DNA from: Dipteronia dyeriana
Taxonomy: Eukaryota; Streptophyta; Magnoliopsida; Sapindales; Sapindaceae
Assembly: GCA_032871835.1 (NCBI GenBank)
Contig: CM065297.1
Location: forward strand, 14,340,098 to 14,404,097
Length of the DNA stretch: 64,000 bases
Direction of reading: 5' to 3'
The notes beneath the pieces are model-generated. The model made no database searches. It had not been told where the DNA came from and saw only the letters and a list, made by a program, of their open reading frames with translations. Shown piece by piece: positions 20,637-32,279 of this stretch. The position numbers and the translations under genes are program-made. Position 1 is the stretch's first letter, and each line of letters starts with the position of its first letter.

Positions 20637-21361
20637 TATGATCCATTGCATGTTCCGGTTTAGCCAATATCAAGAGCAAGAGCTAAGAGATTCAAAGAAG
20701 CAATAAATGGCCTAATTCAAGACACTTGGGCCGATTTTGAATTGTTGAAGTCCAAGATAAGCCCACATGAAGACCAAGACGTAATTAATGTCATCAAGGC
20801 AATTGATTGGGCTGAATAAAGAAGACTTGTGCGTGTGGCACAAGCTAGGAGAGGAGTCAACTTTGGCTGATTTATTTCCTTTTAATTTCTAAAGAATAAT
20901 AGTTTATTTGTTTCCCAAATTAAGGGGCTGATTTGTTTCCAGATTTAGCTTTCCAATTAGGGAGCAAGTCAATAGTTTCTCGATTTAGTTTTTTTTTTCT
21001 GATTATAAGGCCTTAATGGCTAAATTATCTTATTTCCTTTTAGGATGGCTTATAGCCTTTCTTTTCATTTAGGGTTTTAGTATATAAAGGAACGAATTGG
21101 ATGTAATTCGCCAGACTTGAATGATTAAAAAAAATAACGAGAGTTCATCTCTTTTGGTTCCAGAATCTAGACTTATCACTCATATCTCCTTCTTATTCTT
21201 GAGTGTGGCATCTTCAACTTCTTGATACCATTGGTTCTTACCTCCTTTAGGTAACGGGTCGTGGTCCGATAACGTTCTTGTTTGCAAACTTGGTTAGAAA
21301 ACGATCCTTGGTTACCATATATTAGTTCTGGGTCTCACTGCTCTTGGTGAGGTTCATATCA
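20637..21361 (+). repeat. CRM-like 5' LTR
   Basis: Begins (TA)TGATCCATTGCATGTTCCGG and ends GGTTCATATCA. It is highly similar to 25966-26682, with small indels. It contains AGTATATAAAGGAACG near 21079-21095, a likely TATA box/start region. Confidence 0.88.
21080..21088 (+). promoter_or_regulatory. TATA box of the CRM-like LTR
   Basis: TATATAAAG lies in the last third of the LTR and is conserved in the 3' LTR near 26402. It is the expected U3/R promoter position. Confidence 0.5.
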
Positions 21362-21363
21362 GT

Positions 21364-21375
21364 TGGTATCAGAGC
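21364..21375 (+). other. Primer-binding site
   Basis: TGGTATCAGAGC, complementary to the 3' end of plant initiator tRNA-Met, two bases after the LTR end. Confidence 0.85.
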
Positions 21376-21883
21376 TTAGACTTCTAAATCAGGTTTAATC
21401 TATCAATGTTCTTCTTCTTCTCTGTATTCGTTTGTTTCAACCAAAAAAAATCTGTTTGATTAAATCCGGTACCAAAAAAAAGTACCAAAAGCTTGCTTGA
21501 GTCCATTTGATCAAGGTCGGTAAAAATAAAAAGTACAATTTTTTTGGGCCGTGTAGTTGAACCTATATCAACTATTTCTATTCCTTATCTTGATTCCGTA
21601 AATTGATATTAAAAAAAATATATAATAGCTGAAGAATTCCATCTTCATTATTCTTGTCCTTTTGTTTTGTTACTTTTATTTTTCTGTACTTCTTCTGAGT
21701 GTCCGTATAAGTCAAAAAAAAAAAGAACTGAAAGAGTTAACAAAGAGTGGAAAAAGGCAAGAGTGGTAAAAGCTAAAGAATTGAGTGAAAACACGAGTAT
21801 GAGTGCCACCCTCTTTGAGAGTAAACATGTGAAGGAGTGTTTGCGAGACTTACTAATTTTTTTTTGTTTTGCAGGTTTCAAAT

Positions 21884-23554
21884 ATGTCACTTGATAAAAG
21901 TAGAGACTTATCTGATGATGCACCATAAATGATAGATCTCAATTTTTTTGTATAAAGTCTTACAAAAAAACATGGAGCAGATGGAGATTAAGATTGGTGA
22001 GGTGAATGATAGGATAGATAAGGTGGAGTCTAGTTCACAAAGGGTGTAACCAATTAGGGTTCCTAATGTGGAATGAAGAGAAAGAAACCCACCTAGGGAT
22101 GATTATGAAGAAGATTATTGGAATGACCTAGAGGAGGGTGATCGCATGTCCAATATGGGTGCTGGCAGATTGAGGTGTGAAATGGGAGGTAGATGAGTTA
22201 GGTATAGGAATAGAAAAGATAGGTATGGGTATAGAGAAGATAGGTATGGAGAGAGGGCTGATAATAATTTGGGTAGTATAAATGTGAAAATCCTAACGTT
22301 CCAAGGTAAAACTGATCCTGAAGCTTATTTGGAGTGGGAGAAAAGAATAGAATTGGTATTTGACTGTTCTAAATTAAAGAAGGTAAAGTTGGCTACCATA
22401 GAATTTACTGATTATGCTATCGTTTGGTGGGGTCAATTGATTGTGAGTAGAAGACGGAATGGAGAAAGACCTATTAAGACTTGGAAGGAGATTAAAGCTG
22501 TCATGAGGAAGCGTTTCATTCCGAGTCACTATTATAGGGGTTTGTTTCAAAAATTGCAAACTCTTACTCAAGGGTCTAAGTGTGCTGAAGATTACTACAA
22601 AGAGATAGAGATAGCCATGATTCGAGCTGATGTAGAGGAAGACCGTGAGGCTACTATGGCTAGGTTTTAAGTGGACTAAACCAAGACATAGCAAATGTGG
22701 TGGAGTTGCAACATTATGTTGAATTAAGTGACATGGTGCACACGTCAATTAAGGTGGAACAACAGTTGAAGAGAAAGAGTTCCACACGGGTTGGGAAAAA
22801 TTCGGGTTCTTCATCGTTATGGAAACCGAATTGGATCAAGAGGGATGCCCAACCTAGTTTCAAGGCCAAGACCGAACATTCTAGAGATTATAAAGTCGGA
22901 GGCACATTAAAACAAGGTACATCAGATTCTCAACCTTTTAGAAATCGTGACATTAAGTGCTTTAAGTGTTTGGGAGTAGGTCATATTGCATCTCAACTCC
23001 CAAACAAGAGAGTAATGGTTTTGAGGGATAATGGTGAGATCGAATCTGAGGGTGAATCTGATGATGAGTCCATGCCACCTTTGGAGGATGCAAGTTATAT
23101 TGAATATCCGGTGGACGGAGAGCTTTTAGTGGTGAGAAGAGCTCTTAGTGCTCAAGCCAAGGAAGATGATGAGGTACAATGTGACAACATTTTTCACACC
23201 CGCTGCCATGTTAATGATAAGGTATGTAGCATGATCATTGATATGGGGAGTTGTACTAATGTGGCTAGCACTATTTTTGTGGAGAAATTGAATTTAGCCA
23301 CTTTGAAGCATCCAAAACCATATAAGCTACAATGGTTAAATGATAGTGGGGAAATCAAGGAGACTAAACAAATGTTGGTGACATTTTCAATTGAAAAGTA
23401 CAAAGATGAAGTCCTTTGTGATGTGGTACCAATGAATATGGGCCATTTCCTTTTGGGGAGACCATGGCAGTTTGATAGGCATGTGACCCATGATGGGTAT
23501 ACCAACAGATACTCGTTTGTACTCAATAAAAAATCAATCACTCTTGTACTTTAA
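21884..23554 (+). pseudogene. CRM-like gag and protease
   Basis: Possible start ATG at 21884 (MSLDKSRDLSDD), followed soon by a stop. Capsid region 22269-22670 carries ILTFQGKTDPEAYLEWEKR and YYKEIEIAMIRADVEEDREA. A one-base deletion in a T run at about 22668 shifts the frame into 22676-23554 (ANVVELQHYVELSDMVH). The zinc knuckle (KCFKCLGVGHIASQL, about 22956) has its last Cys replaced by Leu. The protease site reads IIDMGSCTNVAS (about 23238) with the Asp kept, and the fold ends with MGHFLLGRPWQFDR. A basic, low-complexity linker with stops fills 23555-23880. Confidence 0.88.
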
Positions 23555-23880
23555 CCCCAAAACAAGTGTATGAAGATCAAGTGAGGTTAAGAAAAGAGAG
23601 AGATGGCAAAAAAGAAAGTGAGAGTGAGAGTTCAAAAGAAAGAGAGAGAAAACAAAAAGATTATGAAATAGTAAAAAAATAAAAAAAGATGAAAAAGAAA
23701 AAAAGGTTGTTGAGAAAAAAAAGAGAGAAAACAAGTAAGCTTTTATGCAAGGGAGAGTGAAGTCAAAAAGGCTCTATTTTCAAATCAGCCAATGATTGTA
23801 CTTTTGTATAAAGAGTCTTGCTTTAGTACTAATGAACTTAACCCTTCCTTGCCTAGTGTTGTTTTTTCTCTATTGTAGGA

Positions 23881-24960
23881 CTTTGAAGAAGTGTTTCCCG
23901 AAGAGATGCCTATTGCTTTACCACCAATAAGGGGGATTGAGCACCAAATTGACTTTGTACCCGGAGCACCCATCCCAAATAAACCAGCATATAGAAGTAA
24001 TCCCGAGGAGACAAAGAAACTTCAAAAGCAGGTTAGTGAGCTCATGGAAAAGGGGTATGTACGTGAGAGCATGAGTCCTTGTGCGGTTCCCGTGTTGCTT
24101 GTGCCAAAGAAGGATGGAACATGGAGGATGTGCATTGATTGTCGTGCCATCAACAATATAACTGTAAAGTGTCGAATTCCTTTTCCTAGATTAGATGATA
24201 TGCTTGATGAATTACATGGTTCTATTTTTTTTACTAAAATTGTTCTTAAAAGTGGATATCACCAAATTAGGATGAGGGAAGGTGATAAGTGGAAAACTGC
24301 TTTGAAAACAAAATATGGATTATATGAGTGGTTAGTTATGCCTTTTGGATTAACTAATGCACCAAGTACTTTCATGAGATTAATCAACCATGTTTTGCGT
24401 GCTTTTATTGGAAAGTTTGTGGTTGTTTATTTTGATGACATTCTGATTTATAGCAAAAACTTGGATGAGCATGTTGAACATTTAAAACTTGTTTTAGGTG
24501 TTTTAAGAACAAAAAAGTTGTTTGTTAATCTCGAAAAGTGTACCTTTTGCACCGATAAGCTTGTATTTCTGGGTTTTGTTGTTAGTGCTAAGGGAATTGG
24601 GGTTGATGAAGAAAAGGTTAAGGAAATTAAGGAGTGACCGAAACCTACCAATGTGGGACAAGTGAGAAGTTTTCATAGGTTGACTAGTTTTTAAAGGAGG
24701 TTTGTGAAAGATTTTAGTAGTGTAGTTGCACCTTTAACCGAATTTATCAAAAAGAATGCGGGTTTTAAGTGGGGTAATGAACAAGAAAAGGCATTTAACT
24801 TGATTAAGGAAAAATTAACTAATGCACCTTTGCTTGTTTTGCATGACTTTGCTAAAACTTTTGAGATTGAGTGTGATGCTTCAGGAATATGTATTGGAGC
24901 TGTTCTAATGCAAGAAGGTCGTCCCATTGCATATTTTAGTGAGAAGATAAAACATGATGT
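23881..24960 (+). pseudogene. CRM-like reverse transcriptase and start of RNase H
   Basis: The frame 23881-24637 holds the full [49 protein letters not shown] block and the intact catalytic YFDD at about 24427. A Trp-to-stop change at 24637 and another stop near 24693 precede the RNase H start ([22 protein letters not shown]), whose first Asp is present. The remaining RNase H is deleted at about 24955. Confidence 0.9.
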
Positions 24961-25648
24961 AGAAAGAATCTGTGAGAAATTCTTTACATGTAAACAAGCC
25001 AAGTCTAGGATTAAGCCTCATGGATTGTATACTCCTTTGCCTATACCTAGTGGACCTTGGATTGATATTTCTATGAATTTTGTGTTGGGTTTGCCTAGGT
25101 CAAAAAGGGGTAGGGACTCTATATATGTGGTTGTTGATAGGTTTTCTAAAATGGCACATTTCATTCCTTGTCATAAAACTGATGAAACATCACATATTGA
25201 TGATTTGTTTTTCAAAGAAATTGTGAGATTGCATGGCATGCCTAAGACCATTGTTTCGGATAGAGATGCTAAGTTCTTAAGCTACTTTTGGAAGACTTTG
25301 TGGGGTAAGTTAGACACTAAATTTTTATTTTCTACTACTTGTCATCAACAAACTGATGGTCAAACTGAAATAGTTAATAGGACTTTATCTACCTTGTTGC
25401 GTGCTATAATACAAAAGAACTTGAAAACATGGGAGGATTTTCTGCCTCATGTAGAGTTTGCTTATAATAGAAGCGTGCATTCTGTAACTCATTTTTCACC
25501 TTTTGAAATTGTGTATGGTTTTAACCCATTGACTCCTTTGGATTTAATTCCTTTACCTGTGAATGAGCATGTTAACTTGGATGGAAAGAAAAAGACAGAT
25601 TTTGTTAAGAAAATCCATGAAAAGACTCGGCGAAACGTAGATAGATGA
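24955..25648 (+). pseudogene. CRM-like integrase, N-terminally deleted
   Basis: The frame runs straight from RNase H ([10 protein letters not shown]) into integrase ([11 protein letters not shown]), so the rest of RNase H, the tether and the HH half of the zinc finger are deleted, about 700 bp. One zinc Cys is Phe (CEKFFTC). The catalytic core has Asn for the first Asp ([11 protein letters not shown]), the second Asp kept (VSDRDAKF) and Glu kept ([12 protein letters not shown]). It would be inactive. A stop at 25646 separates the C-terminal domain. Confidence 0.9.
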
Positions 25649-26143
25649 ACTGAGCAATACGCCAATCAAGAAAATAAAGGGCGTAAGAAAGTTGTGTTTG
25701 AGCCCGGTGATTGGGTGTGGTTGCATATGAGAAAGGAATGATTCTCAGCCTAGCGGAGTTCTAAACTACTTCCAAAGGGAGATGGCCCATTTCAAGTGAT
25801 TGAAAGGATCAATGACAACGTATACAAGTTGGATCTTCCAGGTGAGTATAATGTTAGTGCAAGCTTCAATGTTTCTAATTTGTCTCCTTTTGATGTAGGT
25901 GACAATTTGAGGACAAATCCTTTTCAAAAGGGAGGGAAAGATAAGAACAAGGCGGCTGCATCAAATGATCCATTGCATGTTCCGGTTGAGCCAATAACAA
26001 GGGCAAAAGCTAAGAGATTCAAAGAAGCACTAAATGGCCTAATTCAAGACACTTGGGCTGATTTTGAATTGAAGTCCAAGATAATCCCACATGAAGACCA
26101 AGGCGTAATTAATGTCATCAAGGCAATTGATTGGGCCGTATAA
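25649..26143 (+). pseudogene. CRM-like integrase C-terminal tail reading into the LTR
   Basis: After a stop near 25741 the frame 25796-26143 encodes the chromatin-side tail (FQVIERINDNVYKLDLPGEY, NVSNLSPF, TRAKAKRFKEALNGL). Its last about 59 codons lie inside the 3' LTR that starts at 25966. In CRM elements the LTR-encoded tail holds the CR motif linked to centromere targeting; whether this tail has such a motif cannot be decided here. Confidence 0.75.
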
Positions 26144-26682
26144 GGAAGACTTGGGCATATGGCACAAGCTAGGAGAGGAGTCAACTTTGGCTGATTTATT
26201 TCCTTTTAATTTCCAATGAATAATAGTTAATTTGTTTCCCAAATTAAGGGGCTGATTTGTTTCCAAATTTAGCTTTCTAGTTAGGGAGCAAGTCAATAGT
26301 TTCTCGATTTAGTTTTCTTCTGATTATAAGGCCTTAATGGCCGAATTATCTTGTTTCCTCTTAGGATGTCTTATATCCTTTCTTTATGTTTAGGGTTTTA
26401 GTATATAAAGGAACGAATTGGATGTAATTTGGTAGACTTGAATGAATAAAAAAAAATAACGGAGTTCATCTCTTTTGGTTCCAAAATATAGACTTATCAC
26501 TCATATCTTTTTCTTGTTCTTGAGTTTGGCGTCTTCAACTTCTTGATACCGTTGGTTCTTACCTCCTTATAGGTAACGGGTCGCAGTCCAATACGGTTCT
26601 TGTTTGTAAATTGGTTAGAAAATGATCCTTTGTTACCATATATTGGTTCCGGGTCTCATTGCTCTTGGTGAGGTTCATATCA
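25966..26682 (+). repeat. CRM-like 3' LTR
   Basis: Matches 20637-21361 almost throughout. It starts AATGATCCATTG (the first bases differ from the 5' LTR) and ends GGTTCATATCA. It encodes the last part of the polyprotein. Confidence 0.88.
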
Positions 26683-27040
26683 CCGGTTCCCAGAAGGATT
26701 CAGAAATTGGTAATTGACTAGTTGACTATAATCCTTAGATCCCCTATACTGATGGAACATCCAGATAAGCAGAGGGTGGTGCTGGCAATATTTTGACAGA
26801 CCCAGGACAAGCAGAATACTGCCGCAGCTTCACGTTCGAGTTCAAGGCTATAAAAAATGAAGCGAAGTATGAAGCCCTCCGAGCAGGAATAAGGATAGCC
26901 ATTGAGCGCGGGGCTGACTACCTATATGTCAAAAGCAACTCTCAACTCGTTGTTAACCAGGTCACTGGTTTATACCAGGCAAAAAGTGACAACATGATAG
27001 CTTACCTCAAGTTGGTCCAACAACTTAAAACCTGATTTAG
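26683..27040 (+). pseudogene. Tat second RNase H, right part (element 2)
   Basis: Continues the interrupted Tat gene: YTDGTSR with AGNILTDPGQ (about 26748-26815; the DG catalytic Asp is present), then FEFKAIKNEAKYEALRAGI with the catalytic Glu region, and YVKSNSQLVVNQVTGLYQAK, where the usual S-D-S Asp is replaced by Asn. A stop lies at 27033. This archaeal-type RNase H beside the gypsy RNase H is typical for the Tat lineage. Confidence 0.82.
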
Positions 27041-28345
27041 ATTGAATAGACCCCTCTTCAAAAGAATCATCGAGCAGATACCCTTGCCAATATAGCTGTC
27101 AATGGTACCTCTCCAGGTGATCTCTCAATCCAGCATAACACTAGATAAAGAGGTCAGCCTGGTTGATCGCCTCCCCTATTGGATAGACCCGATAACTGCC
27201 TATCTATAGGAGGGAAAGCTTCAAGAGGATGCGAAGCAAGCTCAAAAGCTCAGAAAGACCTAAATCCGATACTGCCTGATTGATGGGTATCTCTACCATA
27301 AAGGAGAGTCCCTTCCCCTACTCTGGTGCTTACATCCAGATGATGCTGGTGTGGCACTAAAAGAAGTCCATTCAGGCGAATACTGGAACCATACCGGGGG
27401 AGAACCATTAGCATACTAGGTGTTTTGTATGAGTTACTATTGGCCGATCATACACGAAGATGCAAGAGCATTTGTACAGTCCTGTGAACCCTGCCAAAAG
27501 ACCTCAAACCTGATCCATCTACCCCAAGAATGCCTATCTTCAATCAGCTCACCATACTTCTTCGCTATATAGGGAGTTGATTTGATCGTGCCCCTCCTTA
27601 CCACTCTAGGTCAAGCTAAGCATGTTATTGTTACAATTGACTACTTCACTCGATAGGTGGAAGCAGAACCACTATCCTAGATCATAGAAGAGAACACCAC
27701 CAAGTTTATCAAGACTAATGTGGTGTGTAGGTTTGGTACCCCGATCATCATCATCACTAACCTTGGTAAATAGTTTGATAACACTCGATTTAGGGATTTC
27801 TATGAAGACCTGGGAATCAACCTCAACTTTGCCTTGGTATCCCACCACATAAACCAATGACCTAGGGGAGGCTACTAATAAGACAATTAAGAAGCTCTTG
27901 AAGAAGAAACTCCAGCAGAAAAAGAGCTAGTGGGCAGAAGACCTACCCGAGGTACTTTAGGCTTATTGGACCACCAAAAGAACCGTGATCAGAGAAATGC
28001 CCTACTCCTTAGTCTTTATGGTAAAGGCGGTTCTGCCTATTGAGTACAAACTGACCACATTCAGAGTCCAGCACTTTGAGCCAGAAAATAATGACACCAA
28101 GCTCAGTGCCAAACCGGACCTCCTAGAGGAAAAGCAAGACAGAGCAGTAGAGAGGGTAACAATCTACCAAAGCCAGATTGTAAGGAACTTTAACATAAGA
28201 GTGAAGACACGGAGTTTCCAAGAAGGGGACTTAGTACTTTAGAATGTGACTCAGAATACCAAGGTCAAATCAGACGTGAACAAACAACCCATCGACCATA
28301 CATGGGTCGTTGATCATTTAACAAGGTTTCACCCCTAGGTAGGGG
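27041..28345 (+). pseudogene. Tat integrase remnant (element 2)
   Basis: Zinc finger remains (EVHSGEYWNHTGG ... CEPCQKTSN, about 27365-27510), then the core: GVDLIVPLLT with the first Asp (about 27570), VIVTIDYFTR, FGTPIIIITNLGK with Asn in place of the second Asp (about 27735-27770), and a decayed Glu region. The C-terminal part 27985-28242 (SLVFMVKAVLPIE) is still open and ends with a degenerate WVVDHLTRFHP. At least six in-frame stops make it inactive. Confidence 0.8.
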
Positions 28346-28508
28346 ACTCTGAGCAAATCAGCCATACCCAGATATCAGCATTAGTAGTCCTTAAACATTT
28401 CTGTACTTTTAGTTTGATCATCAACAAATATTTCAGTTAGTTTCCCCATCTCCAATTATGTTTTCTTTTTCACCAAGAGGAATTTCGCCATGGTCACCGT
28501 GAACCAAA
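28346..28508. other. Tat post-pol spacer
   Basis: AT-rich sequence after the end of pol; no gene is seen. Confidence 0.3.
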
Positions 28509-28800
28509 GATAGCTAGATAGCATCCTTGATGCCTTGGTCTGGTACCACCCCTCGCCAAGAAAGATCTGAGTGTAAGAGCATAGTTTCCAACTAGATCTT
28601 GAGACCAGGATAGCTAGATAAGCAATCCTGATGCCCCTGGTCGGGTGACCCCCCTAGGAAGGGTTTGAGCATAAAAGCATAGTTGCCAGCTTGATCACAA
28701 GACCAGTAGTACCAACTGGAACCTCTGATGCCTTGGTCGGGCTGTCACCCTTAAGAAGGATACATGCATAAATGTATAGCTGCATACTAGATCAAGATTT
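28509..28800. repeat. Three tandem units of about 95-103 bp in the Tat 3' region
   Basis: Units start near 28509, 28612 and 28706. Shared text includes GATGCC..TGGTC, AAGnAnnnTnTGAG/ATGCATAA, GCATAG and GATC..GA.ACCA. Tandem repeats in the untranslated 3' region are a known feature of Tat/Ogre elements and can seed satellite DNA. Confidence 0.65.
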
Positions 28801-29318
28801 CCATGGTTAGGTACCTCCCTCGTACAGAGGTGGAGGGTACCGAGGTTAGTTCGACCAGGTATTTCACCTAAGTACCAAAATTCCTAAAAATAGAGATACT
28901 TGGTACCTTAACTCTCCTGGAAGGGAAAATCACTATAATATAAGGTCCAATGAGGATCACCTAGACCAAGCACCAAAGCAACCTGGTACCGGTCTTTTGT
29001 TTACTCATGCTTATCACCTCACTTGTTTTCAGATTGGTTTGTATTGTCAGGGTCCATTTGAACCAGGAATACACTAGGGACTTGGAGCAGTGGCAGTGAG
29101 CGCTTCAACCAAGTCATTATCTGAGTACTAGGGTACCACAAAAAATAAAAGGTTCCTGTTACCCAAACATTTACTATATGTACTTTCACCAAAATTTTTG
29201 TTACCAGAGCAATCCAAGCGACAAATGCAATGTCCTCAAGAGACCGGGGAAGCCAAGGAACATGAAAAGCCTATGATCTTGGGGCTGCGGGACCAAAATC
29301 TTGACCAAGTGCCTAAAA
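28801..29318. other. Mixed Tat 3' / leader sequence
   Basis: No gene is seen. The right part (about 29200-29318), read on the minus strand, is the leader that follows the primer-binding site of the minus-strand Tat LTR. Where this leader meets the 3' region of element 2 cannot be placed exactly. The frame 29198-29476 crosses PBS and LTR and is not a gene. Confidence 0.35.
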
Positions 29319-29328
29319 TGGGCACCAA
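29319..29328 (-). other. Primer-binding site of the minus-strand Tat LTR
   Basis: Minus-strand TTGGTGCCCA directly follows LTR text ending GCTGAGTGA; copy 1 at 1882-1873 has TTGGCGCCCA. Position and sequence fit a Tat primer-binding site with one change. Confidence 0.5.
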
Positions 29329-29644
29329 TCACTCAGCTTATATTGATCTCTTACACTTAGCAGAATTTTATGCTCAGGGAGAGGAATTACAACTAACACC
29401 CTCAGGACCACCACTTCAGAAGGTCACGGTCAAGGTAGGTACCTTCGGTACCGATTTTAGGCATGGTACAGGTTAGGAGATCGATTCATAAAGGGGTAAA
29501 AATCGATGAAAATGGATACTGCTTTATTGATAGTGTATGAATTAAGTACAAGGTATGTATATCACTCAATCTCTCCTAGTTGGGTTAAAGGTGGCAACAT
29601 CGTGCCTGTCAATAAGTGAAATCAATTTACTGATAGTGGCCATC
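29329..29644 (-). repeat. Minus-strand Tat LTR, 3' part
   Basis: Read in reverse this continues the LTR at 40150-39236 and ends at the primer-binding site. It shows the GGTACCTTCGGTACC block at about 29440-29455. A copia element splits it from the rest of the LTR. Confidence 0.6.
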
Positions 29645-32103
29645 TATTGGGATTAGGCTCGACAGCAAGAGTGTAATAATGTATTTGATAATCTTTTCAT
29701 ATTAATAAAGTGATTTCTAGTTTCACAAATCTTATAGCATTTATAGTTAACTTATTTTAATTGTCAAAAGTAAATAATCATAAGGTCATAAGACTATGAG
29801 AAAAGAGGAATTGTTCATACATCTAGATATGTATGAGGTAGACACAATTCTTTAGTTAGTCTTGAATAATGTTCACAACTTAAGATAAAAGGTTGGGTGC
29901 CTTTATCTTGTTAAAGTTGTAGATTCTTTTGCTAGCATTTAAGTGAGATCAAATATGTTATGATGAGTCTTAAATCATCAAAGTGTGGTGTCTTTGAGTA
30001 AAAGAATATAGTGCACTGGGTGAATTGAATAGGATCACAATGAAATACTTTTTCTAGAACCGTCAATAGATAAAAGTTTTTCATTTGAAGACAATCGGAG
30101 AGTCTATCTCAATCCTGAGATAAATGATGGACTTATGGTTGCAAGTGTTATCATATGAGCTATCAATGAGTACGATTATATAGCATAGTCTATCCTTGAT
30201 AGTGTGGTGGTATTCATTTGTTAATCGATAGAGGACTTCATTTATAGATATGGACTTCGTGGCTCCATTTATTGAATGAGAGTAGAATACCATCATATGG
30301 ATGTTTTGAGGTATTGGATATTAAATCTTAACATTAAGTTTTCAATAGTGTCTATTGAAACATGGATTCTGGACAAGTCAAAATATCCAAGTTCAAAATG
30401 TGGTCATATGAGTAATATATGGTAACTTGGAGAGTTATAGGCGGTCTATGAGCTCTTGGCGATTACTGGTATTCTTCACGAGGATACACTTTCTCCAATA
30501 AGGTCGTCTAGGGTATGAATGAGTAACATCAACTTATTCTATCTTTATTTAAGAGTTCAATTTTAGTTCTTTAGTGGAATAAACTAAAATTAAATAGATC
30601 GGACCTAAGTGAATAATTTGTTTATTGTGATTGGGTTGTGTCTATTGGAGCTTGAATTTAGATAGCCCGCAAGATCCCCAATGTGCACGAACTTGCATGG
30701 ATCACTTGATATATTCTACCGGACCAATTTAGAGGTCCATCTAGAATTGTATTAAGGCATGTGAACTTGTTTATATTTTTAAGAATAGGCCTAGTTTACA
30801 TGTGGACTTTTTATTAATGTCCAATGGATTTAATAAAATAAGAAAAATAATATATGACCCATATACATTTGTAAACTAGAATAGCTATTAAGAATAGCTT
30901 AAATTATATATATATATATTTTTTATTTAATTAAATGGAAATTAATTAATTTGTTGATTAATTAATTATTTAATTAAAAGTTAAAATCTTTTTCCTAATA
31001 GGAGATGGTCTCTTAAAATTATACTATTGTCAGTAGTATACTTAATATTAAATATTATATTTGATAAGTAGATAAATAAAAGGAGTTATTTATCTAATCA
31101 AATTAAGAATTCTTTAATATGGTTACAAATACACTATTGAGTTGGATAAGGAGTTTTGGTATAGGATAGAATTCTTTTTTGAAAAGGATTCTTAACCACC
31201 AAGTAAATCTACCTAAGGAAAGGATTCTTAACTACCAAGTAACCCTTCTTAGGAAAAGAATTAAGTCTCCTAATTATATTCTTGTGAATTTCGGTCAGCT
31301 CATAAATATATATAAGAGGATAGAATTCCTTTTAGAAAAGAATTCCTTTTAGAAAAGAATTCTTAACTACCAAATAAATCCACCTAAGGAAAGTATTCTT
31401 TCCAACCAAGTAAATCCTTCTTAGGAAATGATTTGTGATCATATATATATATATATCCTTGTGAATTTTGGCTAGCCCTATGATTTTTAGAGTGAAAATT
31501 TCGGCCACCCTAAGTGTTTTCTAAAAGAGAATTTTGCTTGGTAAGAGAGAATTTTGAGATAGAAAATTTAGTATTTTACTCTAGATAAAATTCAATCAAC
31601 TCTAAGATATAGGGTGTGGAATTCGGCCAAGGAGAAAAGAGAAAAAAGAGAACGTTTTTGTTTTTGATAGTATACTAGTATCCTTTACATCAAAAGGGTT
31701 TTTTTGTACAAAATCAAATAGGGTTCACGCGAGTTTTAATCAAGTAGATTGATAATTCACAAGTGACCGTACGTTCTTGAAATTTTCTCTTGGATGATAT
31801 TTGTAACTAACAAAGAAAAGAATTTGTTTGTCTCCATCCTCAGGTACACAATTTAAAGAAAGGGAGCCCACACTCCTAGGTGATTCACATTCGTGATTGG
31901 ATTGGAAGTTCTTACGGAATCAATTCGGCGCTTGTTCAATCGTCACGAGAAAAAGGTACAACACTTTTTATATACATCAATTAATCTAGGGTTAATGTTC
32001 TCGTTGCATAAAAGGAATTTATTTTTTATTTATACGCAAACCCTAATTTTTGTTCTTAAATTTTTTCACGCTTTCACTGCACGTTTGTTTTATTTTCTCT
32101 ACA
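29645..32103 (+). repeat. Copia 5' LTR
   Basis: Begins TATTGGGATTAGGCTCGAC (the canonical TGTTGGG has G to A at position 2) and ends TTCTCTACA. It is colinear with 36804-39235. It contains poly-AT islands, repeated CACCTAAGGAAAGGATTCTT-like blocks (31190-31400) and a long TA run near 31440. The frame 31893-32141 is a chance frame. Confidence 0.92.
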
Positions 32104-32105
32104 AT

Positions 32106-32117
32106 TGGTATCAAAGC
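32106..32117 (+). other. Copia primer-binding site
   Basis: TGGTATCAAAGC, two bases after the LTR, one mismatch from the initiator tRNA-Met complement. Confidence 0.8.
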
Positions 32118-32242
32118 CTGGTTGTACCCTTAATTAATTGATATATGTGTTCGTGAATCTTTTTCTTTTTATTGTACATATGCATGTTTTAGAAAGAGAT
32201 GACACTTAAGGTATTTGCATATATATTTACATTGGTATGTAT

Positions 32243-32279
<37 letters not shown>

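Larger units (their letters stand above)
20637..26677 (+). mobile_element. CRM-like chromovirus, nested and defective
   Basis: A 6.0-kb gypsy element with two LTRs (20637-21361 and about 25966-26682), a tRNA-Met type primer site, and gag, protease, RT, partial RNase H and integrase in chromovirus order. It lies in the Tat RNase H gene. TATCA occurs just before the left LTR (20632-20636) and at the right end (26678-26682), but TATCA also follows the 5' LTR, so the exact ends are uncertain by about five bases. Lineage assignment rests on the integrase ([28 protein letters not shown]) and on the polyprotein C-terminus extending into the 3' LTR, a known trait of the CRM clade. Confidence 0.85.

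Noticed and set aside
30081..30296. 71-codon frame found in three or more LTR copies (also 50306-50521, 62217-62432)
   Set aside because: Its recurrence follows from LTR similarity; it is on the opposite strand to LTR transcription and differences are not biased to third positions as far as I can see by eye.
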